Below are positions 38,862-52,419 of a stretch of 64,000 nucleotides of DNA, piece after piece. Source of the stretch: Callaeas wilsoni. Its lineage: Eukaryota > Chordata > Aves > Passeriformes > Callaeidae. The number at the start of each line of letters is the position of its first letter. Position 1 is the first letter of the stretch. The stretch spans positions 124,001-188,000 of the forward strand of contig VWPU01009583.1 of assembly GCA_013398955.1 (NCBI GenBank), written 5' to 3'. Made by a program: the position numbers and the translations under genes. The notes beneath the pieces were generated by a model that had not been told where the DNA came from, ran no database searches, and was given only the letters and a program-made list of their open reading frames with translations.

Positions 38862-38868
38862 TATAAAA
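38862..38868 (+). promoter_or_regulatory. TATA box of the probable LTR
   Basis: TATAAAA about 220 bp into the putative LTR, with the first AATAAA about 320 bp downstream. This is the spacing expected of a U3-R-U5 structure. It is presumably a relic promoter. Confidence 0.45.
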
Positions 38869-39347
38869 GATACACGAGTTTTCATGGAGGCAGAAGCCTT
38901 CTACACACACACCCTGAGAGTCTGGGAGACTTCTCCCCGGAGTTTGGATGCAGATTCCATGGTTACTTTCCTGGAAACTGAGGGAAAGGATCTCGATGTG
39001 TGCCCCACCAACAATTGGATGGTAAGATACATTGGATCCTAAGTTATATTATTTCTTCACTAGCTGTAAAATTGATGGTACCTTTAACCTCGCGCTGTGT
39101 ATATCTACTAGCAGCTTCTTTTTATTCTTATTCCTGTGTAGTATATCATTTAAGTCTTATGTCTGTTGGTTTTGTGTCTATTGAATAAATAGTTCATTCT
39201 ATAATAGACCAAATCAGCCATTATTAAAGAACTTGTGAGCAAAAGTGGGTTTTGAGGTGCTGGTCACCCCAATAAAGCTACTGCCTGCTGCCAGAGGCCT
39301 GGGCAAAAGGCAGAGACTTAGCTAAACACCCACATCCATTCGCAACA

Positions 39348-42149
39348 CAGAGCAAGGACTTGAATCGTTCTCTTCCATTACTCAGGTAGGTACCTCTACC
39401 TCCAGTTTACAAGTTATTATGGAAGACCTCACTAGCTATGCTTTTGTTCACAGAAAGTTACTCATCAAAACATATGAAAATCTATGAAGCAGTTTTGATA
39501 TAACAAGAGTTTCATCATGGCTTCATACATATACATATATATATATGCACATACATATCCATTTATGGACATTCATGCACTCATTCCTACAGGCTAGGTA
39601 AAACATGGTATGGCAAAAATATCAACATAAAGCTCACCAACCAACCCCAAGGAGTGTGAAAATTCATCATAATTTGAAACACTCAGCACTGGCAAGACAC
39701 GTCCTCTGCAGAGACCATTAGAAAAACCCCTGCTCAATTGTTGCTTATGGTTTACACCACGGAGCAAAGCCAGGAAAAATGGCAATTTTACATTGTGATG
39801 AAAACTATTTTCCAGATGAAAGGTGAAAATGAAATGCAAGAACACAGTCAAAGAACTAAATTTTTGGGTAAGCAAATGGCTCCTATGTCAAATATTTACT
39901 AGTATAGTAATGGTACTGTTCTTATAATAATTAATTTTCAATGAAAATATTATTATGTGTTTGTCCTTTACTAGTTTTAAAGACAAAGTTTTACATTAAT
40001 ATATTTGCCTATTGATACACATTGACTTGGCATAGAATATATTTGGATGAACTTCAATATTTAAGTTACCAAACCCTCTCCATAATGAAAATATTAAAAA
40101 CAAGAAAATACATGATTTCACAGTGAGGGAGTGAATAAATCACAAAAAATTATTTCAATCAATCATTTGTACAATGTTTTCACCACTTTTGTTTCAAGAA
40201 ACACTTTCAGTAAGTGAGCTGTCATTAATAGCTGAGGTCAGACTTCCAGCTGTGCTGATGCCACAAAACACTTAATTGTGAGGTTTGGATTAACGGTAGG
40301 GATGGCTTGGCACTGGCAGTGTGCAGGTTCAGGAACAGGCACCAAGACAAAGGAGACCTACTACAGAAACAGGCAGTAGCAGGCAGCTGCCTGTGGGGAT
40401 GCTGAGAGCGCTTTTGGGAACATGGGTGTTAACGTGCCTGCTATAAAAGCAGAGAAAGTAAAGCGTAACAAAAGTTGGCCAGATTTTCTTTTCTCTGTCT
40501 TCCTATCTAAACACAAACTCAGTAGGGGACAGAAAATTGTATCGCATTGTCAGCATCTACAATCAGACTACAATGCAATTTTTCTTTCTGGCACTTGGAA
40601 TATATCTCAGCTCATGAACCACTCCAGTTTTAACATGTCTAATTAAATGGAAAAACTAATACAAGAACATAGGAGAGTACTTGTTTTCCATAAGCCTAGA
40701 CAGAATTTTCCAAGTTTAAAATTTTCAAACTTAAACTTATTATCTAAAAATTATTCAAGCTTGATATACCTGTAACTCAATGATATATATTCTATTTCCT
40801 CCCCAAATACATTGCTTGATTCTACATTTTGCCCCAGATAAATAAGAAAAATTAGCAGTTTTGGAAAACAGATAAAAAGCCAGAGAAGGAGGAAAGGATG
40901 CAGGTGGAAGTTAAGACTTGGTTATATTACTTTCAGTTTTGTTTATCTCATTAGATGACAGTGTGAGAACATATCACAGTTCCCCCGAGGTAAAATATGT
41001 TACAGAAATGGGAATTCAGCATCTTTCAGGGGTTGCTGGAAACTGGCTACGTTGTTTACAAGAAATTCTTCAGCAGTTGTAATAACATTCCTGATTCTCT
41101 TGTAAAGAGCAGAGGTAAAATATCTCAATTTTCAATATTAAAATTAATCTTATTACATCATTATCTAGGTCAGAGGATAATCACAGTCTTGTGATGTGAT
41201 TCTGCGTTAGAAGACTACATCCTCTTTTTTTGCTATGTTTATATGCAAGGTGATTCAATCATAGGTATTTATTTCAGAAAATCTGTTTAGTAGACAATAA
41301 AGTAAAAACATACTAAGACAGCTCTATGAATCTACTTCAACATAAAAAAATATTAAAAGCAGTATACCATGAATTTATCTCCTGACCTCTTAGGCTGAGA
41401 TGATGACATTATTCTAAAGACCTACAGCTCTTTTAAATGGGAGAAATGTCATATTAATCTTTTGTGCTACACTCAGCTTCTGTTCTTTGAGTCATGTGCA
41501 TGCCTATGCCATCCAAATCCATTTCCAGTGACCTGTCAGATCAGCCATGCAACAACATATTTCAGATGTAGCCACTGAAATCAGTATGAAGACTCTGAAC
41601 AAGAAGAGCATTCTATGAAATTACAGGGCAGAGAAACAGCATAATCAAAGCAGCAATCTATAGGAGGACCCGTAAGCTCTGCAAACAGTTTGGGGAAGAT
41701 AACAATAGAACATCTACTGCATTTTCTGCTTTCTCAGTGGAAAAATATGAACTGCAAAAGTTACATCACATTTTAAAGGAGGACATGCACAGGAAGAAAG
41801 TGAAAATGGATTATTTGATTTACAATTTGATAAAATGTATTAAGCACAGATTGAGACCCAACTACAAATAATTCTTCTGTACCATGATTCCCCTTCGTTT
41901 CACTTTCCAGTCTAATGTTCCTTTTGTGGATTTCTTCCCAATTTTCAGTGAAATACTTCAGTTGCAACTCTAAGATCACTATTGCATAGCTAGAGTTTTT
42001 TACATGGAGAACTGTTTGAGACGAGGAGAGGGACTTTAAAATTGCTGTTCATTTAATAAGACTATTTCAAAAGTGTTTAGGTTACCAGGTGAGCAGAAAA
42101 CTAGGGGTTTGTGATATGCTTCTTAGTGGATCCATTCCATTACTAGTAA
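39348..42149. other. AT-rich non-coding DNA with an AT/ACAT microsatellite
   Basis: No gene is recognised. A microsatellite lies at 39525-39559. Open frames such as 39594-39875 minus (93 codons) have no recognisable domain. Confidence 0.6.
39525..39559. repeat. AT/ACAT microsatellite
   Basis: Alternating CATA and ATAT units forming a short, partly self-complementary simple repeat. Confidence 0.8.
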
Positions 42150-42731
42150 ATATGGGCTGCATCAAAAGAAGCCAGAAGGGCCAGGGAGGAGATACTGCCC
42201 CTCTGCTCAGACCCCACCTGGAGTACGGCATCCAGTTCTGAGATCCCCAGAACAGGAAGGACATGGACCTGTTGGAGTGAGCACAGAGGAGGCCACCAAG
42301 GTGATCAGAGAGCTGGAGCACCTCTCCTATGAGGAATGGCTGAGAGAATTGTTCAGCCTGGAGAGCAGAAGGCTGTAGGGTGACCTAATTGTGGCCTTTC
42401 AATACCTGAAGGGAGCCTATAAGAAAGATGGAAAGAGACTTTTTACAAGAGCATGTAGTGACAGGACAAGGGGCAATGGCTTCAAAGTGAAAGACTGTAG
42501 TTCTGGATTAGATATGAGGACGAAATTCTTTACTGTGCAGGTGGTGAATCACTGGAACAGGTTGTCCAGAGAAGTCGTGGAGGCCATCCCTTAAAAGTGT
42601 TCAAGGCCAGATTGGATGGAGCTTTGAGCAACCTGGTCTAGTGAAAGGTGTCACTGTCCATGACAGAGAGGTTGAAACAAGATGATCCTTAAGATCCCTT
42701 CCAACACAAACCATTCTATGATTCTGTGATT
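42150..42731 (+). mobile_element. CR1 LINE 3' fragment, plus strand, with readable ORF2 tail
   Basis: The best-preserved plus-strand CR1 in the window. It begins within ORF2 (a CTGCTCAGACCCCACCTGGAGTA-like block, reverse-transcriptase C-terminal side). It continues through the ORF2 tail and the 3' untranslated region and ends with the diagnostic repeats ATTCTATG (42713-42720) and ATTCTGTG (42721-42728). Just upstream is the CAAGATGATCCTTAAGATCC form of the CR1 3' hallmark. The element is 5'-truncated and lacks most of ORF2. No target-site duplication is apparent, as is usual for CR1. Confidence 0.95.
42301..42594 (+). pseudogene. CR1 ORF2 C-terminal remnant
   Basis: Within the CR1 copy, the frame ending at the stop 42592-42594 reads AFQYLKGAYKKDGKRLFTRA, then SDRTRGNG, then a diverged stretch, then NHWNRLSREVVEAIP. 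This is the conserved C-terminal tail of the CR1 ORF2 protein (endonuclease/reverse transcriptase). Upstream similarity (EHLSYEEWLRE, FSLESRRL) is interrupted by an in-frame TAG at 42376-42378 and by a small indel near 42350, so no functional protein can be made. The reverse-transcriptase core and endonuclease domain are absent through 5' truncation. Confidence 0.85.
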
Positions 42732-45700
42732 AATTCAGCTATCTTGTCAATTCCTACTGAAATATATGAGACATAAAGCTTCCCTTTAACTGAGATATAA
42801 ATTGCTTACCTCTTATTTAATATATGCTTTACTGCAGACTGAGGGTGAAATAAGAAAATAGGGACTTCTTTACACATGACAAATAGAGCTTAAAATTGTT
42901 TCATATTCTCAGTAGCTTAAAAGTGTTACCCCACATGTATGAAGTATGAATGTAGCAATGTCTTTTTTATACATTGGTTTTGTCAGAGATGGTCTCTGCC
43001 TGGATGCTACATATGTCCAAGATGAAAAGTAATAAAAATTAGAGTAGGATTAGAACCTATTCAAAAAAGAGGAAATTAATTAATATTGATGATTTGCTGA
43101 TAAACCCAAATCAAATAAGGAAATCAGGCAAACTGCTAGTTTGTGAAAGTAAGCACAATTCCACCCACAAATTTTGTTTTGGCTAGGCAGCAATTTCATC
43201 TGGAAAAATATTCCATTGCACAAAGTTTTAGCAGAATGCATAGAGAAATATGGAAGACTGTTTGTGTGTCATGCTCTGTTATTAAACACTGCTAACTATG
43301 TGTCCAAGACTGTGAATTAAAACTCTCTTAATCCCTTCTTCTTTACCAAAATGTAAAATATAAAATTAGCAAGGAGAGAACCACTTTGGGTATCAGTTTT
43401 CTCTCCTTGCAATTAGATTATATTTTTACCACAAAAGCTAGAAATTTACATTACTTAGTAAAGTGGAGATTCCAGTGGAAACTGTCAGTTGCAGTAGCTG
43501 AGACTCCGGAATTAATGAAAGACTGTCAACTAAAAGCTGAGATGTCTTCAATTGTTTGGGTGGGTTTTTTTTTTCTGTTTATATTCATTTTTAGAGAATA
43601 TTTTGAGCAAAAAGTAACACTACAGATATCAAAAGTTTGAAGATAGCTGCCTGCCGAACAACAAAAAAATTGCTTTTTTGGCATTGAATTGTTTCTTTAC
43701 AAAGAAAAAATGGCAACAAATCATAAATACTGTGGGACAGGATTGGCTTGGGGGGATTGTGTGATTTTGATTTGTTTGCATGACAGCACAGGCTTGGTGG
43801 ACCCAGAGAAACATATCAAAGGATACATACAGCAAGTTCTCTTTCTATCTTCCTTCCCTTTGGGGCAGAAAATATTTTTATAAATATGTTACTGTGTTTC
43901 ATACAGCTTCCAGTATAAAATAATCTTCTTGCCTGAAAATTGAGATAATGGATGAGAAATGTTTAGGTGCTTGACCTCAACTTTTGTTTTCAAAATTCTT
44001 CAAGATTTAGCATAAAATTCAGGTGGACTTTTTGTCTGCAGCTGGTATTCATCAGATTGTATTTTTTGTCCAGGTAGACCAAGACATAATTGTTACTACT
44101 AAACTGAAAATAATACTAGAAAATAACATCCAGTCAAGGGAGAAATGAGATGATGTTTGGTCTAGCTTCTTTTGCTCAGAGCAAGTATCAACCCCTTTTG
44201 GCACCAAAAAGCTAGTCTAAGCAGCTCTGTTTCACCCCTGAAAGAGTACTAAAAAATAAACCTGTACTATCCTGATGAAAATCTCATTATAAATAGCTGA
44301 CTACTAATGAGTCAGGACAAAAAAAAAACAGAATAAGATAAAAGAGAGCCTTAAAATGAATTGTTTCACTGGAAATTATTTTCACTATATCACATGATAT
44401 ACAAAGTTACGAAGGCCATACTACTTATGAAAAAATACAACACAGCAAAGACTTGTTACTTACTGTTTTACAACTATCTCGTCTCTACTACAAGAATTAT
44501 CCCAAGTGATGAATTGCTTTATCCAGCTGATGAAGAATAGCTTCCGATGTTAAAATAGTTTTTTCACAGGCTAAAACCACAAAATCTGCTCCCTTTCTCA
44601 AAAATATCTGACCATCACTGTTGCTCCCCAGTTCCTCCTACCTAAAGATACTCTGGGGATAGTGCTTGGCCCATCACCAACACAACATCAGATGAATACG
44701 TCAGAAAAGGCCTGCAGAAGACTTCACTTGTACTTCCTCACTCCAGAGCAAACCTAGGAAAAAGTCCCTCCCAACACACAATTAACAATACTACTCAGTA
44801 GCAAATCTGGCCCTTCCTGCTCATATTCCAGAGGCATTCCTGATTATTTCACTTTTTCTAGTTGGGAAACTTTCTTTTGTCTACAACGCTTTTGATTAAA
44901 AAAATAATTTGACTTTCTGACCAAAAAAAGTGCCTTGTACTTCTACAATTTTTGAAACATTTTGCAGAAAAATAATTTTCATTGACTAACATTATTAACA
45001 AAATGATTAACTATTGTTTTATTTCAATAACCACATTTCTAATATGTTCTCCACGTCCTCAGATATACCATTCTACAGCACTTCTTCCACCTACATATAG
45101 GCCTTATATTCTATTTTCCCTTTGCATGGTTCTGTGATAACAATTCTCATGCAGTTTTTTTTTATTACCAATGCTATTTCTTATCCAGAAGTGGAAGAAG
45201 ATTTAATGCAATTAATGACACTATGAAAAAATTAATTATCATCAAACCATATCTCAGTAGAAAAAACTGAATTCACGTTTTGGAAGCAACATAAAGTATG
45301 TTGCTTTATCTATTCAAACTACAGGGGTAGTAAAACCATGACATGGAAACAGGCAAAAAAGGAAAGTATTACAGGTGATCAGTTGTCAGGTTACCCTAAA
45401 TTTTACTATATTTTAGTGATCAATTCTACCTAGTAATGCCCAAGTCTTAAAACTTAGGTTCCTATACTATCTAAATATTAACTTTGTGCCACAGACTCAG
45501 TGAGTGATTTGCTAATTTTTCAAGTTCACTGCAACATCCTTGTGAATCAATGATACTCCGTTACAGATTCAGGTACATTCTTTAAATAATTTTACAACAT
45601 CTGCAGAGCACAAGAAACTGACTCCTATTGAAAATCATTGGAAATTAGGTACATAGCGTGGATTTTCAAAACTACTCATTGCCAGACTAACTCTGTTACA

Positions 45701-48700
45701 CATTCACAGACACAAACATTTAACCTTTGGGCTATAATTTACCAAAATTTAATGCTCTTTAACATACATAGTCCTATTTTAAAATTTAATTTAATTTTTT
45801 TTCTGTCAGGATAAATGATGCCTGATTGTTGAACTGAAAAGTGCGATGCAAATAAAGCAATATACTAAAGACAGTATTTAAAATTTAATAAGAAATACTC
45901 TGGACTTCTAGAATAAACAAATTCAAATCAGTTTTACTTATCTAGAGGGAAAAAACAGGGATTTATCAGTGCATGTTTTTACAGTTAATCTAAAAGCCGT
46001 AGGGCAGAAAAATTTAAAATTTAGACATATAAAAACAAGCCTGAAACTAAAAAAAAAAATAATGCTATGGAAACTTCCAAAACTCTCTGCAGTTATGCAT
46101 ATATTTTCACTAGATGTATTGTGGCAATATCTATAGAAAAGTACAAAGGGTGGAGTTAAAAAGTTTCTTTATAGTTACCAGTACAGAAAGGTTTTGATTG
46201 AATGCATATAAATTTGGAGCAGATGACCAGTTGCCACTAATTTTTCCTAAAACCCATGGAAGACTGAGATAACATTACAGTTTGTGTATTATTCTAGACA
46301 GAACTAGTTTCAGGATTTAAATCTGAGTACAAAGCAAAGTTTCTGCTTGTATAATTCAACAGTCCAGACACACGTTAATGCTAAGCAGATTTCTACACAC
46401 AAGTGTCTCCAATATACATGCATTGAAACACTCCGTGAAGCCCATTTTCAGGCTCTTTTGACTTGTCAAACCTTAGATTGCAAAAGAATGGGGCGGATAT
46501 GTAACGTGTACTAGATTGCCAGAGCAGGCAATTTTTGTGATGAGTATGCCCTAGCTATATGCCCCAAACTCTGTGCTCCCTTTCCACCTAAACTATGACA
46601 AGTTGAAACTCTGCATTTTTAAGTTGCAGCTGAAGGACTTCAATCTTTGCTGAAAAGATGTCGCTTGGTTCAATTAATATAGACATTACAATCATAACAA
46701 AATAGTTTGCTGTCTAAATGTTCTACAGTTTTCACAGAAGACTATATGTGGGTCTTTCCCCTCTCTGTAATAATGTTACACCCCAGAAACTGCTGGACAT
46801 GTTAAATTTGCTACAGTATATTTAGTACGTTTTCTAAACATGAATGTAGAAACTATGCAATTCTTCATGAACAAGAATGTCTTTTTTTTCCTTGATTCAA
46901 AACCAAACAACACAGTTTGATAAACTGGTTACTGAAATAGGACATCACTCACACATGTAACAGTAGTAAAAAAAGTCAGGAATTTTTTACATTGGCTAGT
47001 TCTTTCCTTCTGGCTGATATATACGTTAAAGTATCTAAAAAATTGGGAAAAAAGTGATTGGGATCTAATTTTTAAGCAGAGTTTATGTGTTGTATCCCAA
47101 ATATTTCCAATGCACTGCAAATGTAATATTAAGTTATTCTGCACATGTTGGCAATGTCTGCTTCTCTAATATCATATGTAGAAGAAATAAGAGCATTTTC
47201 AAATATAGAGGAGAGTTCTGGTGATTAATATTAGGGCTCATGTTGCTCTGTCAAAGTTTTCTGCTTTTCAATGAACAGAGTTGTTAATAACATCTCCCAA
47301 CCTAGCAGGTAAACTCTGCAGTAGCAGATTCATATCTACAATGAAAATTGCACTCATATCTTCCAGCTAGAGAATACCATATAAAATACTGTACTGCAGC
47401 ACTGAGGGTGCTGTGAAAATTGGGCTCCTCCTGCAAGGAAGGATTAAGTTCTGCAGTAAAATTTCAGAAGCTGTCATAAAGATGAATATTTTTTAAATCT
47501 AATTTATTTCCTCTTAATCTTTTAGGATTCAAATTTTATGACATGAGTGAAAAAATACAAACAAATGATGACTTATCTTTAATTGTAATGCAGCTTATCC
47601 ACCTGGCATGTTTCATAGACACTTTTGGCTCTGCTGGCTGAGATCAGCACTGCCTAGTACAGAATGAGAATAATTTTCCTCCAAAGATATATGTCTTATA
47701 ATTTACAGGAGAAGGAAAATGGTTACAAGCTATGAAAAGCCTATTTAAGGAGAAAACATTTTTGAGAAATATTTTGTTTAAAGCCAAGCTGCTAATCATT
47801 TGCTTCTAGAGGAGACCAGTAGGGAGTTTTCTTGAAAGCTACTACTTGGCAAAAGCCTGCTGAGCTACACTGCAAGAATTACACAGATGTACTAACGCTG
47901 CACACACCTTGGAAAAGAAATACCTAATTTTGAGAGGATCCTGCAGTAAAAAGTCTCCTAAGGGGCTAAAAAGCTAAAACACAGCTAGAGCTGACTACAA
48001 AGAAAACAGTAACATCTTTAAAGCTGCAGTCAGGAACGGATATTGTTTTATAACACCAGTTTATGCTTGTTCATTACTTTGTATTCTATACATCTGTGAA
48101 ACTCACTCTACATCAGTTTCACAGTATGTAAGTGAAACAAGAAGACCTCACAGGTAAACTAGACAAACAATCCTCTCTCTGTCTATAGCATATTGCTGTT
48201 GCATGCAAATATATCTGCACATAAACCAGCATGAAATATCCTGGTAAGAAAGTTATATCCCCACTTCTCTTGAGAAATTATTTTGTATCTAAATATATGT
48301 AGCTGAGTAATTTATGAAAAAGAATTTTCTTGTCATAGTACACCTGCATTTCACCTTCTCCATGTTTGAACCACTGTGGTTTTTTCTAAAGGATTTTTCT
48401 TCCTCATTGTTATTAACCTTCAAGTATTAATTGGTTATTTTCATTCTTCCCAGAACTATTGGGGGAAAGCCATACAATTTGCCTTCAAAGTATGCAAGGT
48501 CAGGAAAAGTCAGCTGCATCATCGTGTCCTGGAGCCATGCCAGCATTGTTTGGAACTTTTCAGATTTCTAGGCAGAAGGTCTCATTATTGATCCACTTTT
48601 TAATAGTTTAATCAATTACTCAGCACGGTATAAAAATGTTCTCCTGACATTTCTAAATTTCTACATTTAAATATGGTTTTTTTAGGGGTTTGGGGGATGG

Positions 48701-49170
48701 AATGTGTAGATATAACTCTTATCTGATATGTAATATTGATGGACTTTTTTCTGGTTTATAATGGATGTCTCTCATGCATTTTAATAAACTTTTAATGGCT
48801 ATAAAGGAACAGCTAAACTGCTTGCAGCAAAAACAACCCACATGGCACATCAAGTGAGATTTGTGGTTCTTTTCACCTCTGCTTCCAGATTGCTGCTACA
48901 CTAAATGTTGTGAGCGATGAGTGAATTGTGGAGAACATCAGCAGAAAAACCTTTCTACCTGTGAGCTTCTCAGAAATACTTACTCAAAAATAGTTTTTTC
49001 CAAAACACTAGTCCCTAAATAATTCATCTGTGAATACTCTTGTTCCCTGACAGAAGTGCCACATCTGGTTTAACATGATGCATTTTGAAAACAGTTTGAG
49101 ATAAACCATTGTGGCAATTCTGTAGTTCATAACGACTGTTATTCTAGGATAATTATCCAAATTCTTTTCA
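42732..49170. other. AT-rich non-coding DNA
   Basis: No gene or clear transposable element is recognised in this 6.4-kb block. Open frames are all under 85 codons, for example 43386-43640 plus and 46929-47144 minus. No structural RNA was recognised. Confidence 0.55.
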
Positions 49171-49902
49171 CATAATCATTAAGGCTAGAAGAGACCTCCA
49201 AGATCATCTAGTCCATCCATCAACCCAGCACCACCATCATCATCCCTAAACCATATCCTCAAGTGCCACATCCAGATGAATTTCAACACTTTCAGAGGCA
49301 GTGATTATACCACCTCCCCAGCCAACTTATTCTGGCACCAAAACACTGTTTCAGTCAACTATTTTTGTGATATCTAATCTGAACATCCTCTGGTGCAACT
49401 TAAGGCCATTTCCTCTCACCTTTTCTCTTGAGACCTGGCAGCAGCAGAAGAGACCAACCTCACCTTGCTAAAACTCCCTTAAGGCAGTTGTAGAGAGCAA
49501 TGATATCCCGCCGATCCTCCTCTTCTATAAGCTAAATACCCCCAGCTCCCTCAATCACACCTCAGAGAAAACACTTTCTATATCCTTCACCAGCTCTGTT
49601 GCCCTTCTCTGGACACGCTACAGCACCTCAATGTTTTTCTTGCAGTGGGGGGCCCAGAACTGAACCCAGGATTCAAGGTGCAGCCTCACCAGTGCCAAGC
49701 ACAGTTCTGCTGCCCTAATTCTATTGGCCACACTATTGCTGATCCAAGCCTTGCTGATCCAAGCCAGGGAGCCACTGGCCTTCTTGGCCACCTGGGCACA
49801 GCTGCCTCAGACACTGACAACCAGCACCCCCAGGTACTTTTCCATTTGGCCACTTTACAGCCACTCTTCCCCCAGCCTGTAGCACTGCATGGAGTTACTA
49901 AG
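49171..49902 (-). mobile_element. CR1 LINE 3' fragment (about 730 bp), minus strand
   Basis: On the plus strand, CATAATCATTAAGGCTAGAA and AGACCTCCAAGATCATCTAG are the reverse complement of a CR1 3' terminus. The body follows the familiar CR1 layout: CCTCTCACCTTTTCTC, CTCTGGACACGC, AGCACCTCAATG, GGCCCAGAACTGAACCCAGG, GTGCAGCCTCACCAGTGCC, GGGAGCCACTGGCCTTCTTGG and a CCCAGCCTGTAGCACTGCATGG end near 49890. This is the longest CR1 copy here and probably an older subfamily than the one at 62674. The plus-strand frame 49645-49923 is an antisense shadow. It carries a 15-bp tandem duplication at 49736-49765. It is 5'-truncated with no intact ORF2. Confidence 0.94.
49736..49765. repeat. 15-bp perfect tandem duplication inside CR1
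   Basis: TTGCTGATCCAAGCC occurs twice in tandem (49736-49750 and 49751-49765). Other CR1 copies normally have one, so this is a local slippage event after or during insertion. Confidence 0.85.
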
Positions 49903-52419
49903 TATATTCTGAAAGGGAAGTAGTTTGAAATAGATCAGGGTGTCAAAAAACCACCATCAGTCAGGAGGGGAACCCTTAAGATTTGGGCCTTTTTCAAGAC
50001 CAGGTCAATAGAGTACAGTTTGGAGAGGACAGTGTTGGGGCTTTCTTTTAGATAAATTCATGACTCGAGAAGGTTCTTAATATTGTTCTGATTAGAGGGG
50101 ATGTGAAAATCTCTTTGTGTTAAACTCAAACACACCTTGTCAAGTAGTCAATCTTTTCAAATCTAGCACTAATCTAAAATACTTTTGCAGTCTTTTTATT
50201 GTTGTAACTACAAAGTCTGCTGAGCTGTGAGGCAGTGCACGTAGCCTAAGAACTCTGTAACAACTACTATAAAGCACAGTATAAACAAGGCAAAAACAAT
50301 GTAAGTTATATAAATCAAATGCATAAGCAGTTCAAAGCACAATACTAGAAGAAGAAAGAAAATGAACAGTTATTTGAAAATCTAATGAAAGATTGAAAGC
50401 AACATTTACAAAATCTGTAACAGCAGAAACATTTCCACTTGGACTAGACTGACGCCAGTTAATGTATTTCTGCAGGTGTATGCCTCTGTAAATGATCTGC
50501 TGATGTGCACTGGGCAGCTGAATATTTGTAACACAAGGTTTGCACTCCTTGCCCATTTGTGTACAAAGGCTTGATCTGTATTATGAGAAACATAGCTTTT
50601 GAGAGCATTTTTCCAAAGTTGCCCAGGCTGGGCTCTTGTAGCTTGCAAAGCATGGAAGAGTATTTTAGCTGAAATCTCTGGGCAAGAGCTCAGATCCAAG
50701 TCATAGTAGCACAGCCAGTGTAACCTTCTCATGGAGTGTATGGCTACTTTGAAAATAGGAAGGGCAAGTAGTTTCTTTTGAAGGGAAGAGAGTGCTATGG
50801 AAACAAGTTTCGAAATGTTTGTCAGGAAAAAATTCTAGCAGAAAGAAAAGCTGTTTGATTTTTAAAATAAAGGTTTGAAACAGCTCAGGACATATTTGAG
50901 GCACAGAGAAGATTCAAAACTCCCAGGCCTCTGGGTATGGGAAACAGACAGTTCAGGTCGCTGAATGGATGAAACACTGTCTCTTATCTCTGAGTAAATA
51001 GTCTCTCAGCAACTCTTCGGTTATGGCCCCTAGGTGGTTTTGGTTAGGAGACAAATAAAATTGCATCCTTTGCAGATCCAAAAGAGGAACTAAAAAGGGT
51101 GGTAGCACTGAGCTGGGAACAATGGTCTGGCATAGGTGCTTTTTATGGCCTAGTAAAGTTAAACCTGTTGCGTAAAATTGAAGGGGCTTTTAATATGAGA
51201 GAATTGTTGCAAGAAGGGAAGTAAAACATTTTTATTCCCTTCTGGTGAGAAGGTGGAATTGGTGGTTTGTATGAGCCAAATGCTGAGCAGATAACCTTTA
51301 GGAAAGCTCTGATAGAAGCCTTGTGAAACCTTCTACTGCTGGTTGGTTTTTTTTTTTCTTCCTTGAAATTGTTATATCTATTTATAGAGTTCTTTTTGTA
51401 GAGGGATAGGAGACAACAGGAGCTCAAAACAGCAACAATTAAGTAGGGGTAAATGGGAAGCCACAGCAGGGCTTATGAAGCTGTACCACTCCTGTAGAAC
51501 AGAGTTGACTTCAAAGCCATACTGCAAATTAAATCCTTGAAAAAGTGGCAGAGGAAACTGGAAATGAGGTTCCTCCCAATAGCAGGTATGTTCGAGTGGG
51601 GCTGAGCTCTGGCTTCATTGGTCTGGGCAGAGAGCAGAGGCGTGTCTCCAGCCCAGCAAAAGTCTGGCGGAGAAAGGTGGCGTATTGGAAGTTAAGAGTG
51701 GGCACAGAGGACATGTGCCATAGTGCAGATCCTGAGCAAGAAAGAGCAGGGAAGAGTGTGAAGGGAGTAGCAGTTACTGGCCTCTACTTTGGCCACATCA
51801 TGTTGCATTAAAAGCCTAGATCTAAACATTAAGATGATCCAGTACCAGAAACATCCTGTCAGACAGCAGGATGGTTCTCACTCACCTCTGGTAATGGCAC
51901 CTCATCCCTCCCTCCCAGCTTTCCACCATGAACTAAGCCAAATGGCAAGTAAACAAAGCAGCTGTCAGACTTATTGTCTGTTTAGGAACTTGGAATGCTT
52001 TATTGTGCCTTACCTAAGGGTTAAACAAGGTGTCAGGTACTACTCATCTTTTGTATCTCTAGTACCAAAGCTGAAAGGGAATAGAAGCCAAAAGAAATAC
52101 ATTCTAAAGCAACAGCATTTAAATTTCAATATATTAAAATGTTAGTATCCTAAATATGTTTGCTGATGACTTGAGAGCTGGGCTTACAACCTACCGCTGA
52201 ACACTTTTTCCTGCCTCAACAGCACAAGGTCAGATACTTTATTACCAAGTCCATTACATATGCTATTCATAAATACAGGTAGCCTAATAAAATGCAGATA
52301 AAAAACTCATACTTGCTTTTCTATTCATCTCTGATTTGATTCGGTCTGACAATAGTTGCTAATTTTTAGCTACAAATATTATTCAAAAGAGATAAATACT
52401 GACGTCCAGCAGCTCTAAC

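Larger units (their letters stand above)
38644..39347 (+). mobile_element. Probable solo ERV LTR (about 704 bp)
   Basis: It starts TGTGGCAGGACATATCC and ends ATCCATTCGCAACA, giving TG...CA termini. Flanking pentamers AAGAG (38639-38643) and CAGAG (39348-39352) differ at one base, consistent with a decayed 5-bp target-site duplication. Inside are a 12-C run (38672-38683), a TATAAAA box (38862-38868), an AATAAA signal (39184-39189) and a second AATAAA (39271-39276), in LTR-like order. I do not recognise the family with certainty. The promoter/poly-A layout and termini are the main support. Frames at 38606-38842 plus and 38569-38832 minus are shadows. Confidence 0.55.

Noticed and set aside
40380..40393. 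Perfect 14-bp palindrome CAGGCAGCTGCCTG
   Set aside because: It is isolated and short. Palindromes of this length are expected occasionally, and no partner site or regulatory context was seen.
49645..49923. 92-codon plus-strand frame as a gene
   Set aside because: It is the antisense strand of the CR1 element at 49171-49902.
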